From Zanthoxylum bungeanum (taxonomy: Eukaryota; Streptophyta; Magnoliopsida; Sapindales; Rutaceae), in the NCBI GenBank assembly GCA_019454045.1, contig SKCR01049646.1, positions 62,001 to 126,000 of the forward strand: DNA of 64,000 bases, in the 5' to 3' direction. The notes under the pieces are model-generated. The model did not search any database and had not been told where the DNA came from. It saw only the letters and a list, made by a program, of their open reading frames with translations. The position numbers and the translations under genes are program-made. Shown piece after piece: positions 22,158 to 33,781 of this stretch (positions are counted from its first letter, which is position 1; every line of letters begins with the position of its first letter).

Positions 22158-24715
22158 TATTGGGGTTTTGGACGATGGGGCGCAGCAGAAGCGCGGGTTC
22201 AGGCGAAATCGTAATTTAAAACTTTTTCAAATTACCGAATAAATTATTCAATATCTAATAAGAATAATTTATTCATATTTCACCTAAACCTATTTATTCA
22301 ATATCAAATATTGACATAAATAATATTGAAACTTCGCGAAACTTTTACGAAAACAGTTTTTCCGTAAAATGGCCTAAACCGCGTTTTTAACCGAACCCAC
22401 TACCCAACACTTATGGAAACTGCCCAGGTCAGATCCAATAGTGTCGGGGGAGTTCATGGGCTGCCCAAACAGTGAAAGAATCACTGTTTGGGCAGTCTTC
22501 ACCCGGTTGGCTCAAAATCCACCCGTTAACACCGTTTTTAGCCGTTTTCGCTTATTTCAAGTCGGAAACACTTCCCGGAAATTATTCCAACTCCCAAAAC
22601 ACATCCAATACATTCTAAAGACAAAATTTTCATCATAAAATCGGTAAATTTTCCAGGTCTGAAACAGTGACCAAATTTGCCAAAATACATGCTTTAAATC
22701 CAATTTTTATCAAGATTAATCAACATAATCCAACACCAAATGAGTCCCACCACACATGAAGTACTCTAGAATAATTCTAGGTTATCTTAGAGTGGATCAA
22801 CAACTCTAGAATAGCAACCATCAACAATTGATTAAATTTGAAATTAATTACACTAATTATTTCCAAATCTTCACACATGCCAACACTTCCAATTTCATCC
22901 ATCAAACCACAAAGCCCCAAATTTTTCAGATTTGAAGAACCCTAGAACCCTTCTAGATTGTCAAGAAATAAGAAACAAGATTTCTAGGCTTTGGGTTTTT
23001 GAAGACTTACCTTAAATCTCCAAAGTTCCTTAAGCTTTTACTTGATTTTCCTTCAAATTTGTGCTATAATCATCAAGCTTCAATGAAAACCCATTTTCAT
23101 CTTTGTTGTTTGAGGCTTTTCGGCAGTGATGAGAGTGAACAAGAGATAGAAACAAATTTCCTCTTTAAATATATGTGTTGACCGAAATTATAGGGATTGT
23201 TTTTGGAATTTTGGAATTTTTTAATTTCATTAAATCAAAAAAGGCAAACAAGATAAGCTAAAAGGTGGACAAATCAAATTTGAACATCTAAGCTTAATAA
23301 AGTCATTCCATTAAACCAATAATAATTGGACAAGAATACATAAAATTTATGTAAAAAAGTTTATTAATTAATAAGTCAAATATTTAACAATTAAATATTC
23401 AAATAATTAATTAATATAATTATTATTATATATGTATTTTCATTTACAATAAATAACAAATACATATATTTATGGCATGTGTCAAAATCTCATTTGACGA
23501 ATAATTAATGTGTATCTAATCGTATTATGTATCAAATACAAATACACAATAATTATTAGCGGACAAAATCCCCTAATGCACGTGTCATCGTTTAACTGAT
23601 TAAACGATCCAGATTAACTCATTTAATCCGATGAAGTATTATGAATAATCCGTATTATTCATATCGAGTAGCCCAAGTACTCAACGAGTACACTTCATAT
23701 TGTGAGACTCTCTAAGTTTAGGTTTATCTGTCACGAAATCCAATTTCGTGTCCATAATCCACCCACTCATGGATTATGATGACCACAGGTAATCTCGCTA
23801 AACTATGCAAGCCGAGGTTATTGCATACGTATAATCCCTCCGTCACAAGCCATCTGTATTATACCTGGGATATAGATCAGAACTTCAAATTTGTTCGGTA
23901 TAATACAGTCGACTTTAAATTTACGATCTGGAAATAACACTCGAAACTAATTTCCGAAGTTATACCACGACCATGGATTTACTATATCGTAAACACGTGC
24001 TGGGTGCCTATGCATTGTACACAGGACTGATGGATCCTATCTTGATACGCACATGATATCATGAGCATCGGTCCACACCTAACGAACAGACGGAGGCCTG
24101 ATCATGACTAGATCGTTGAAGTGACTACCATAAAAGTATGAAGGATAGCTCATATATCCACAATGGTATCTTAAGTCGAAGGACCACTATGCTCGCTCAA
24201 CTCGAGAAGGTTCCTATTGACGTTGGTGTACCATCTATTAGGAAACCTTCAGTGAGTCGTTCAGTGTCTTATCAAATAAACACCTACATGTATATACGAG
24301 TCTCCCGAGACTCATGGTTCATTGGGATAAACCATCAGACCAAGTCACGATATACGACATGTACTTGTCTCAGTGGATTTTACTAACCGACATGTGTTAG
24401 TAAATCTTGACCAGGAACTTTATTTAAGGATATACAACTAATAGTGTGCTTCCCAATGTCAATTACAAACTACGTTGTAACTGCGCATTATACTGTAAAT
24501 CCTAGGGTCTTTGTCTAATATACACATATCACTGAACCAGATTCAGTTTCGATGTAATCGTAATTAGATTACTAATCGCAATTAGATCGAATAAGCGTAT
24601 AAAAGACAATGGTGCTACCATTAAATTAGTAATATTATGGAAAATATAATTGCTCGTATTTATGAATCAGACATAAATACGATCCGGATTGGCACTCGGA
24701 GCACCAACCCTAATA
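22158..24715 (-). repeat. A1 3' LTR
   Basis: 2558 bp. The minus strand starts TATTAGGGTTGGTGCTC and ends AAAACCCCAATA, with both canonical TG/CA ends decayed to TA. It carries H3 (24206-24250), H7 (23753-23778) and H8 (23732-23750). The H3 and H7 arms differ from A2 on both sides in a pairing-preserving way. A GTAAGT splice-donor-like site reads on the minus strand near 23010. Confidence 0.85.
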
Positions 24716-26640
24716 ATTTCTCCAACTTGCTCTAGTGCTAATCCATGATATCATAAACACATCTTAATGTGTATCGCATACTCATGGCCCTCAAGAGCTC
24801 ACCAGCACTCAAGAGGTAGGCAAAAACAAGTAAGCTCGCTTTACTAAATCGAGTCTGTCCAACAAACCCAACCATTTTCCTTATCCAGCATCATTCATAT
24901 TTTGCAGAATCCAAATTCCACATCAATATGACTCAGACGCTATATCAGTATTGTGCTATAGCTACTGAGTTGTCTATGTATTTAAAGATCAAATCCAAAT
25001 ACTATGAGACAACCGCAAGCACTACACTAATATGAAAACTTCTAAACTATAGGGTCACTATGCAACTTCATAAGTCAATACTTCAAAAGTTGCAACTGAT
25101 TCCACTAGTTCAGTAGAACCAACAGTGGCACTCCCACTACATCTTTTCTGACTTTATATGACATAGACCATATAATGTCATAATTAGAATCAAAACTAAT
25201 CTGACCTCATGGTTGCTGACTAAATTCTCCATGTATGAGAAACTCGTCCTTAAAATCTCAAAGATCACAAAGAACATGTTTCAAGACACATCTTATGGTT
25301 TGCAGTATATCAAAATAACTCGTAACAATTACGATTAAAATGATATCTATAATCACACATAATATAGTATTCATTACGCCATCATCCTATGATGCATAAG
25401 ATTGACTAGACATTCCAATCAATCTATCTTTCGACAAAGGAATCATCTTTTACGAAAGATGAATACTATATATATAAAAGTCACGTTAATTGTCAAACAG
25501 TTATACTAACTGTCATACAGATAGTCTTACTGTGTCCTTTATTAGATCGTATCTAATATGCGACTAATGAGAGTAACTCACAAGTCTCTCATTTTTATAT
25601 CTTATATAAAACTTTATATCAAATATAACAGAGACTACTCCCACTGTAAACATGGAGAAAAGAAGACTTAAGGTATATTATACTAGAAAGAAATTTGTAC
25701 CCTCCCACTAATCCTACTGACAAATATGTATTCTCTATACTTCGATAAAACCAGACAGTCTGACTGATATCAAAAACAGAGAACACGAATTTTCGGAATG
25801 CTTATCTGAGTCTACAATAGGCTCTATAAGCCAGTATATCAAACTGTGATCTTAGCAGAATACAAACTCTAGGGCCATTCTAGAATGAACTCTTCAAACA
25901 AAGAAATCACACGGATCTCTCATTTGAAGAAATCGCTCAAGAACGCCATTTTGCATTCTTTAGCCAAAACCACGGTTTAATATCAACATTAACCAACAGA
26001 TCCTTAATTGTCCAATCAGTGCGACTAGAGATAAGTTTTCTCAGAATCTACAATAGACTGCTGAGTATAACCTTTCTCACTGTCATACTATAAAGGTCAA
26101 ACCTTTATGGAGCTCACTTTGCTTTTGATTCGCAAACAATTTGCACATTTTATGAACTATTCATAACTAAAGCCTAATCAAGATCAAAACTCGATCGTAG
26201 TAAGCCATGAACAACTTAGATCTATGGTTCAATGCTAATTTCTGAAATCGATATCAAATATCACTCTCACTATAAGTTATAGGATAATTTTCTTCAATAA
26301 GAAAACAACAGAATCATTAAGTATCAAATACTTTGTAAATGATTCCGACATCCTATTGGACTTATACGGAAGTTGTCTGAGGGTCTTTTCATCTTATCAA
26401 TTACGTAGTTCCACTTATAGTTTATCATTCTCACATTTGACTTCACTAAGTCAAATCTTTTTTGCAATCGTCAACATCTAATGTTAACCACCAAGTAACA
26501 AAATAATTTTATCACTCGGGATCATAGAAAAGATATTCTATCAAATAGAATACAATATTCCATCAAATAGAATAAATGATAAACCTTTCACTTGTACCTC
26601 TGAGGCACAAGTACTTTCAATTATACAACCATTATATTTA
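24716..26640 (-). other. A1 internal region, non-coding
   Basis: No open frame of note on either strand. PPT-like AGTGGGAG (minus strand) occurs at 25131-25138, 25638-25645 and 25702-25709, with AGTGAGAG at 26264-26271. All four are also present at the equivalent places in A2, so they are conserved between two independent insertions. Confidence 0.7.
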
Positions 26641-26699
26641 TATTATATTTATTTATATTTATATTTATATAATAAATTAAATATATATTTAATTTTTTT

Positions 26700-26834
26700 A
26701 TTAATAAAAAATCGAGCCGGATAAAGCCCGACCTGAGCCCGGGCCCGAGACGGGCTGGGCCGAGGCCAACAAATTAATTACCGGGCTCGGGCCGGGCTTA
26801 TCAAAACTCGACCTGACCCATTGCCACTCCTACT
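26700..26834 (-). mobile_element. hAT-like non-autonomous element terminus
   Basis: Read on the minus strand it begins GTAGGAGTGGCAATGGGTC and continues with repeated GGCCCGGGCTC-like blocks. This matches the style of plant hAT MITEs (TAGGGGTGGCAA ends with G/C-rich subterminal repeats). The other terminus is not visible; AT repeats (26640-26700) join it to A1. Confidence 0.5.
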
Positions 26835-27107
26835 AACAAACAAGCTTTAAATTCTTTATGTTCTCACGAGAGAACGTAACTCATTTGATATGACTTTTCT
26901 ATTGGTAAAATAATTCTTTTAATTTTAATTTTTTTTCTTTTTATATCATTTGGAAGTAACTAAAGTAAAGTTTTTGGAAATTAAAAAAAAATCAATTTAA
27001 CTTTGCGGGAAAAAGTTCAAATTAAGGGTTATAAAGAGTATGGGGTATTATACATACATACATACATATCTATTTGAATTGCCTAAAATACTCTTATTTT
27101 ATTTCAC
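26835..27107. other. AT-rich spacer, no gene
   Basis: Flank of SOLO5. It holds homopolymer runs and a short (CATA)n tract at about 27052-27068. No coding or structured signal is seen. Confidence 0.5.
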
Positions 27108-29554
27108 TATCACATCCCAATTTCCCAGGTGGTGACCGGCAGGAGACGGTGTAGCCATCTCCATAAGCCTCATACGTGCATGATTATACTTGCTCTATTC
27201 ATACATGCATCATTACATATGAGCCGCTCAAAACATAATGGTATTAAACCACCCAAAATCTGTGGCTAAAGCCAACCCAAACCCGAGGTGGATGATTCAC
27301 CTTAAACCATATATGATTGCTACACATGGATTACATGAGCCACCTACTACCTGTTGACATAATCATGTTTAACATAACATAAACTACTCATGCCTTGTGT
27401 TATGTTGTTCATTCATGCCCAATCTCATCATTTGCTGTAAACATGCATGATTGAAACATATTAATTTATGAATTAACTTGATACATGCAACATGCTGACT
27501 ATAACACGAATTTCATGTCTTATTACACACACCCACATGACGAACATGATACCACACTCAACTAGCAAGTCTTGATACTGCGAAGCTAAAACTTGACCCT
27601 AATGACTGCAACTTCTCGTCCATTGCCCCAAAAGCATCATCATCTACATGCGTGAAAACCTGCATATAAAAATAAAAAATGAAAAGAGTAAATCGAACGA
27701 TCGACTTAGTAAGTGAACGTATAACATATCATAAAATATTATAATATCATAAACATAAATTTATGTCAAATTTGAATCCTGAGTCATACGTAACCATATA
27801 TCTATTCACCAATAACATATTTGAGAACCTATATATAACTGGAAACTAACACATAATGACGTGAGAACTACATACAACTGAAACATATAATGACCCTGAA
27901 ACCACGACATGACCTTTACACGTCAATATGAAATTAAAAACTATAACTCTGACTTGAACACGTCAACTTGAAAATGTAACATGTCTGAAAACTACTTTAA
28001 CTGGAAACGTAAAAACACAACAACGAACTGTAAACATGTTTTATTTGTAAACATAAACTCAATTGAAAACTGTACACTATACTAAAAGTTGTATTTCTCT
28101 ACTGAAAATCTTGTTCTCTTGCTAAAAAATTATGTTATTTACTAAAAACTGTATTCTTGATCTAGAAACCGTAAACATGATCTTAATTGTAAAACTTAAA
28201 CTGTAATCATAAACTGTAGCTGATAAACTTGAACTTCATACTATAAACATGTTCTAGATCTGTAAGCTATAATCTTAAGAAATCAATTAAAATTGAAAAA
28301 CACATATGCAACGATCGGGATTGGGAAGTCTCCACTGCATACGCTTGCATACGTCAAAGTCATGAAATCAATACCAGTATTGTAACATGGGGACAAAAAC
28401 CTACTTAGAGGGACCTAACACCACGTAAGGAGGGGAAACTGAGTTGTAACTGTAATAGTCTAATAGGATTATCCGAATCGCTATGCTAAGAGAACAATAC
28501 TATACTGGCATTTGAAAACATTCTCTTTTTCTTGTTTCTTGAAAATCATGTTCAATAAAGCTTGTGCACATTTTTTTATATGAGTTGAAAATATGAACTA
28601 CAAGTTTGTAATATTAAAACATGATTATTGAAAACATCAACTATAACTAAAACCATGACGCTTGATTTTGGAAATCATGAACGTCATAGACTGAAAGCTA
28701 TAAACATGAACTACGATAGAAGCGTAAAATATGAAATGATACACATAAACGACATGTGTACTAGATTCTGCAAATAATGCTCATACATAACACATTACCT
28801 ATTTTAGAATAAGTATGAGATGAATTCCATCTGAACAGAACCTTAACCAGTACCTCTATATGGACACATAAACTAAAAATGAAACTGAAACATGGATTAT
28901 GAAAATATGACGCATAACATAAACTGAGTACATAAATCGAATAAGTAAACTAAAGACATCAATTGTATCATGAGGCGTAAAACATAAATTATAATATGTA
29001 TACTGAAATTAATATATATTGTAAACGTAATAACTTGAAAACATAAGGAAATGAGTAACATTCTGTAATATCCTTAATTTTTTGGAACAATTCTGGAGGT
29101 TTCCGAATTAAAATTAGTTTTTGAAATGAGATGGTATTAGAAAATAAGAGCTTATGTGTTAGAAAATAGGTCAAAATATTTAAAACGTGAAGCTCTGTGC
29201 CTTGGAAAACATGTGGTTTCGAGAATCAGCTACACGATTTCTGTATATCGTTATACGTAAAAAATTTATTGTTTCGGCTGTAACAATAGCAAATGAATTC
29301 TGATTGAGTTGATTCTTGAACCATTGGACTCTTTTTGCCTAGACGAACAACTTTCGACTTGATAACTTTTTGAAATTTACATTAGAAGGGCGTCCAAAAT
29401 ATGAATTTTTGAGAAAGTCTCATGGCAGTGATATTACGGTAATTTTACATAGGGTCAGAATGTAATTTTCAAAAACTTTTATATATATATCCCAACGTTT
29501 TCAGAATTCATGAAAATAGCATAGACCCACAAGTCTCTCCACCCGACCCCCCGT

Positions 29555-29575
29555 CCCCAAAAATCATTTTTGGGG
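29555..29575 (+). other. Perfect hairpin in SOLO6 transcribed part
   Basis: CCCCAAAAA, loop TCA, TTTTTGGGG: nine paired bases with a three-base loop, about 65 bases after the TATA box. If transcription starts about 30 bases after the TATA box, the hairpin lies near the RNA 5' end. Confidence 0.6.
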
Positions 29576-30541
29576 AGCCAGGTCGCGCTAGTGGCCAGCC
29601 GGCCAACGCCAACATGTGCGATGGCCTAGAGGGGTGTGTCGTCCGCCCTCTAGCTTGTGGTGGCCAATGGCAGTCCCAAATCTCCACTGACAGTGATAAA
29701 TAGAGAGAAATATATGCACGAGTGGGTTTCCTGATCTCATCTCGTCACTTCATTTCACGGCCTGAACCACCCACCAAATCGAAGCCCTTAGAGAGTACTA
29801 CATGTTGACGGTGATGATTTTTCTATTTCATGCACGGTTGTACATAAAACGAGAGGAAGTGGTGGTGAGCGGTACCTACAAATAAACAGTAGCTCCGATT
29901 AAAATTCTTTTGATTCTAGTGCATTTTTAAGATTGTTTAGAGTCTGTATATGCCCTCGAAATCTCGGTAAGACTACCCGATAAAAATTCATTAATTTTAA
30001 GTTTGTTGTTAAATATTCGGATGTTTCCAGTAGTTTCGTAGAGTAGAGTAATGATATAAATTAAATTGTTTGAGCATGAGTAAATTGAATATGTATATAC
30101 GGTAGAATCCGAGTGAAAACGGAACGAATTGGATCGATTCGGTAGATTGTGCTAGTTTCCGTTAAAAGTGGATTTTGTGTGTATTAATGTATTTTTGATT
30201 TTAATGATAGATATAAGTGTTGGGGTTGGTGCTCAGAGCGCCAATTCCCAATTTTATTTCTTTATGAATACTATTGTAAAACGTTTTATTATGAATAAAA
30301 TAAGCAGTTTCTATAATATAATATATCTTTTAATATGGTAAAGACGTAATAGACCTTAGATGATTAATCATGATACTGTTGCAAAAGCGTCGCAAATGAC
30401 ATTGATTTGTTTCATGATGTTGTCATTCTTAGACAGTTCCTGGTCAAGGTTTACACTACTTGGTCAGTAAAGTAAACTCGTTAAGACCGGTACATGTCTT
30501 ATACTGGAATATATGATTCAAATGGTATCTCAATGAACCAT

Positions 30542-31127
30542 GGGTCTTGGAGACTCGTATAGACGTGTAGGTGTTTATAGCGGATAAACATTGAACGACT
30601 CACCGAAGATTCTTAATGGATGGTACACCAATGTCAATAAGAATCTTATCGGGTTGAGTAGCATTTGTGATTCTTCGACTTGAGACACTACTGTGGGCAC
30701 ATGAGACATCCTTCACACTTAGATGGCAGTCACATCACCGATCTATTTAGATCAGACTTCCGCATATTCGTTGGGTGTGGATAGATCCTCAGGGTGTCCT
30801 ATGTGTGTCGAGATAGGATCCGTCAGTTCTGTGTACAGAGCATAGGTAGTCCATATATGATTAGCAATCAGATAAAAACCATGGGCCCGTGGTATACTTT
30901 AGAAGTCAGTTCTAAGTGTTCTTTTAGAGATTGCTAATAGAGACGTCGACATGATAGTCCCCATAGAGATTTGACGTTTACATCTATATCTCTGGGATAT
31001 ATCCGGATACTTGTGACAGAGGAATTATACATATGTCATGACCTCGACCTGTATGATTCAACGAGTTTATCTGTGGTCGTCATAATTTACGGGTGGGTAA
31101 ATTATGGACACGAAATTGGATTTCGTG
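30542..31127 (+). other. Conserved stem-loop block in LTR (reference copy, H1-H8)
   Basis: Hairpins in order. H1 30542-30556 (GGGTCT/AGACTC). H2 30571-30591 (GTGTTTAT/ATAAACAT). H3 30605-30648 (GAAGATTCTTA/TAAGAATCTT around a 22-base loop with GATGGTACACCAA). H4 30740-30753 (GATCTA/TAGATC). H5 30828-30839 (TCTGT/ACAGA). H6 30878-30893 (ACCATGGGCCCGTGGT, near-palindrome). H7 31081-31106 (CATAATTTAC/GTAAATTATG, loop GGGTGG). H8 31109-31127 (CACGAAAT/ATTTCGTG, loop TGG). H3, H7 and H8 are recognisable in the LTRs of families A, B and C. Position after the AT-box suggests transcribed R/U5 sequence. Function is unknown; structured leader RNA is the inference. Confidence 0.7.
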
Positions 31128-32034
31128 ACAGATATGCCTGAATCTAGAGAGTCTCACTAATGAAATATACTCGTAGAGCACTAGGACAACATTTATCAAT
31201 AATACCGATTGTTTATAAGTCGTTTAAAGGTTAAACGAAAATATACATGTGTTGGGACCTAATAGTCATTTCTTAATTTTTGTGTATTTGTATTTAATGT
31301 TAGATTTTATCAAATACACATTAATTAATTGTCAAATTAAGATATTTGAATTATATCATAAATATATATGTATTTGATATTTAATGTAAATATAATACAT
31401 ATATTTAATATATTTGTATTTAAATAATTAATTAATTATTTAACTGTTAAATGATTAAATTAATTGAAATATAAATATCTTAAAGTTGTGATAATTATGG
31501 AAATGCTTTTGGTTGCCTTCGTAGACTTTAAGTAATTCATTAAATGGTTTAATGATATAGCTTGCAAGTTAATTAAAGCTTTAATTGAAACAAAATAAAA
31601 ATATCTAGATATTTTATTTATTCTTCCTCCACCATTCGGCCAAGGCCATTTTTTGGAGCAAGTATAAATTATTTTGTTTCTTTTAGGGTTTCATAAGTTC
31701 AAATACACTAAAACAAAACACAAAAGAAGTTGAGAGAGAAGCTTGGAGACTTAAAGAAAAAGGCTTGAAAATCTTTGTTTTTGTAAGTATTTCTTCTAAG
31801 CCTTCAACATGGAAATTATTTCTAACATGCTTGAAATCATTTTGTGTTACTTTGATGTTCTCTCTTTTCTTATAGTTTGTGTTTATTTGGTTGTGAAGTT
31901 GAATGATAGATCTATGCATGTAAGTGAGCTTTAAATGGTTTAAAAGGCTTACTTTTGATTTTTGGAAAATCAAGTTGTCATTCTAGAGTTGTTAATCCAC
32001 TCCTTGGTGACCTAGAATTGTTCTAGAGTTATTA

Positions 32035-32447
32035 CTTCAGCTAGGTAGATTCCTCAGCAGGAGGAAACCCTGTTACACTGGCAATTTCGGGGCTCCAGTG
32101 CGTCGCATCTCCTCATCATCATTTTCTATAGGGTTGATCCTATAGAATCAACCGAGGATTGCCTCAGAAAAAGTCGGGACACTTCCCAGATACCTTGCGA
32201 TTAAAGGCTGCAAGCCTTCTTAAGTCGTTTTTTGCCCCCGTTCTGTATACGATGGAAATGTTTCTATAATGAGGTAGATGACCATTGCCAGTGTAACTGG
32301 CAATGGAGGGGGGAGCGAGTGTAACTCGCGATGACACACTAAGTGTGATCTATCTGTTGTTCTCAATTATTCTCTGCGCTAAAAAGGGTTATTTGGAGTT
32401 ATTTTGGATGTTAAGCAAAATTCTAGAACAGCAGTGGCTTACCGGCT
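32035..32447 (+). other. Hairpin-rich 410-base segment present only in the COP-B 5' LTR
   Basis: The 3' LTR and SOLO2 pass directly from GTTATTTCA to GTG(G/T)TGAG at this place. The extra sequence has higher GC and many perfect hairpins: 32050-32066 (TTCCTC/GAGGAA), 32132-32156 (TTCTATAGG/CCTATAGAA), 32282-32306 (CCATTGCCAGT/ACTGGCAATGG), 32316-32328 (CGAGT/ACTCG), 32334-32347 (CACACT/AGTGTG). A 14-base inverted repeat, GTTACACTGGCAAT and ATTGCCAGTGTAAC, links 32072 and 32284. The ends show only a weak inverted match (CAGCTAGGTA against CAGCCGGTAA) and I find no clear TSD. I do not recognise it. Confidence 0.6.
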
Positions 32448-33025
32448 GGTGAGGCTTATTTAGTGAAGTATTGAATTGATTAAAGTATTGGATTTTGAAG
32501 ATTTGGTTAAATTGGACAATTTGATGAAATTGAAAAATTATGGTTCATAACTCACCCCAAATTTGGGGATTTTCATATATGTGATGTATTATGATATTTA
32601 TATGATGCATGTAACATTTTGGGTTGATTGGATTTGATCTTGGCTTGTTTTTCAACAAAATGGATAAAATGCAATAAATCTAAAATGGGGGGGCTCTCGA
32701 CAATTTCAAAAAAATATGGGGATTTGTTGCAAATCTGATTTTGATGTATTGGATATGTTGAAAAATATTTTATAAGTGATTTAGAATCATACAAAATTAT
32801 ATTTGACCATTTATGGACTAAAATGATCAATTTGTAAACTTTTGGGGTAATTCGGTAATTACCAAGAAATTTGATTTCTTCAGTAATTTTTCAGAATTTA
32901 ATAATTGGATAATTAAATAAATAAGTTTATTTGATTGATCCAAAAAAAATTTGAAATCGGAAAATTTTGATTTTCCCCTTATTACGCTGCGTTACCAGAC
33001 TTCCGCCATAAAACCCCTTCAAAAA

Positions 33026-33037
33026 TGGTATCAGAGC
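33026..33037 (+). other. COP-B primer binding site
   Basis: TGGTATCAGAGC, a perfect match to the plant copia initiator-tRNA site, four bases after the LTR end. Confidence 0.92.
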
Positions 33038-33256
33038 GAGTCTGATTCTGGCCACCCTAATATGAATATGCCTTTTAAATTCAATATTTAATTTATTCTT
33101 TACTTGTTACATGCATGAATATATTTAATTTGATTAAATAAATTTAAAAGACTTTTGCGAAAAAATCTCTAATTAATAAGGTTTAATGTTAATTATGTAT
33201 TTTATGCATATTACATGGTTCGTCTTATCAATACAGTTTATGAATATTTTCTGTGA

Positions 33257-33582
33257 CTACATCCGAGACCGTGCCTATGCTATGAGGGTGTAGCCGATAG
33301 AAATTTATTTATGCCGGATGTATATCAGATACTAGATAAATTCAAGCGAAAGTAGAATCCTGAACGTGCCCAAGCTGTCAAGGTTATATTAGTAGCTTGA
33401 GTTTATCATTGACGAGTTTAACCTTGGTACGTCTCATTCTGGACGTGCCCAAGCTGTCACAACGAGAAACGACCAGGACTGGGAACCCAGAAGTCACTAT
33501 TGAGTGATTGATAAATGAGTTGTCTACCTGATGAATATACGTAGGCGAGACCGTGCCTCTATTGGGAGCTGAAATATATTCA
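33257..33582 (+). other. COP-B leader array: four stem-loops with CGTGCC motif
   Basis: The motif CGTGCC(C/A)AAGCTGTCA recurs at about 33270 (diverged), 33364, 33443 and 33550 (diverged). Unit 1 is closed by CTACATCC/GGGTGTAG (33257-33293) and unit 4 by TGAATATA/TATATTCA (33532-33582). Unit 3 is flanked by TCTCATT/AACGAGA, and unit 2 is followed by AAGGTTA/TAACCTT. The same four units in the same order occur in A2 (52447-52772). The position, between PBS and gag, is where packaging and dimerisation signals lie in retroelements. Confidence 0.7.
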
Positions 33583-33781
33583 CGGGATCCATCTTTCACT
33601 ATTTATATTTAATTTAATTATTAAATCTTTATATTATGTTTGGGGATTACATTATTGCATGATTTAGTGAGAGATGCATTTTTAGATTAAAAATCCATGA
33701 TTTAGTTAATGCTTATGATATTATATGAAATTGCTTTTATTTCTGCTAACCGTTTTTCGTAATCTATATGATAGATTTACG

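Larger units (their letters stand above)
22158..26640 (-). mobile_element. A1: family-A non-autonomous LTR element, 5'-truncated
   Basis: On the minus strand, about 1.9 kb of internal sequence (26640-24716) is followed by a complete 3' LTR (24715-22158). It is collinear with the 3' part of A2. The internal tail matches A2 54430-56417, including the CTCTAGTGCC tail and all repeated AGTGGGAG-like sites. No coding sequence is seen. It was inserted in the hAT gene (left flank CAAAC). The right, 5' end is lost in AT-rich sequence near 26640, so no second LTR or TSD partner is found. Confidence 0.8.
30218..33021 (+). repeat. COP-B 5' LTR
   Basis: 2804 bp, TGTTGGGGTTGGTGCTC to AAAACCCCTTCA. It is longer than the 3' LTR (2388 bp) because of a 410-base segment at 32035-32447 absent from the 3' LTR and from SOLO2. 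A TATAATATAATATATC AT-box lies near 30318. The conserved stem-loop block is at 30542-31127. A GTAAGT donor-like site is at about 31779. Confidence 0.92.

Noticed and set aside
24138..24386. Open frames in the stem-loop block of family-A LTRs (24138-24386, 50142-50333, 57243-57437)
   Set aside because: The same-strand frames are explained by LTR homology. In A1 the open frame is on the opposite strand relative to the LTR, so no consistent protein is conserved.
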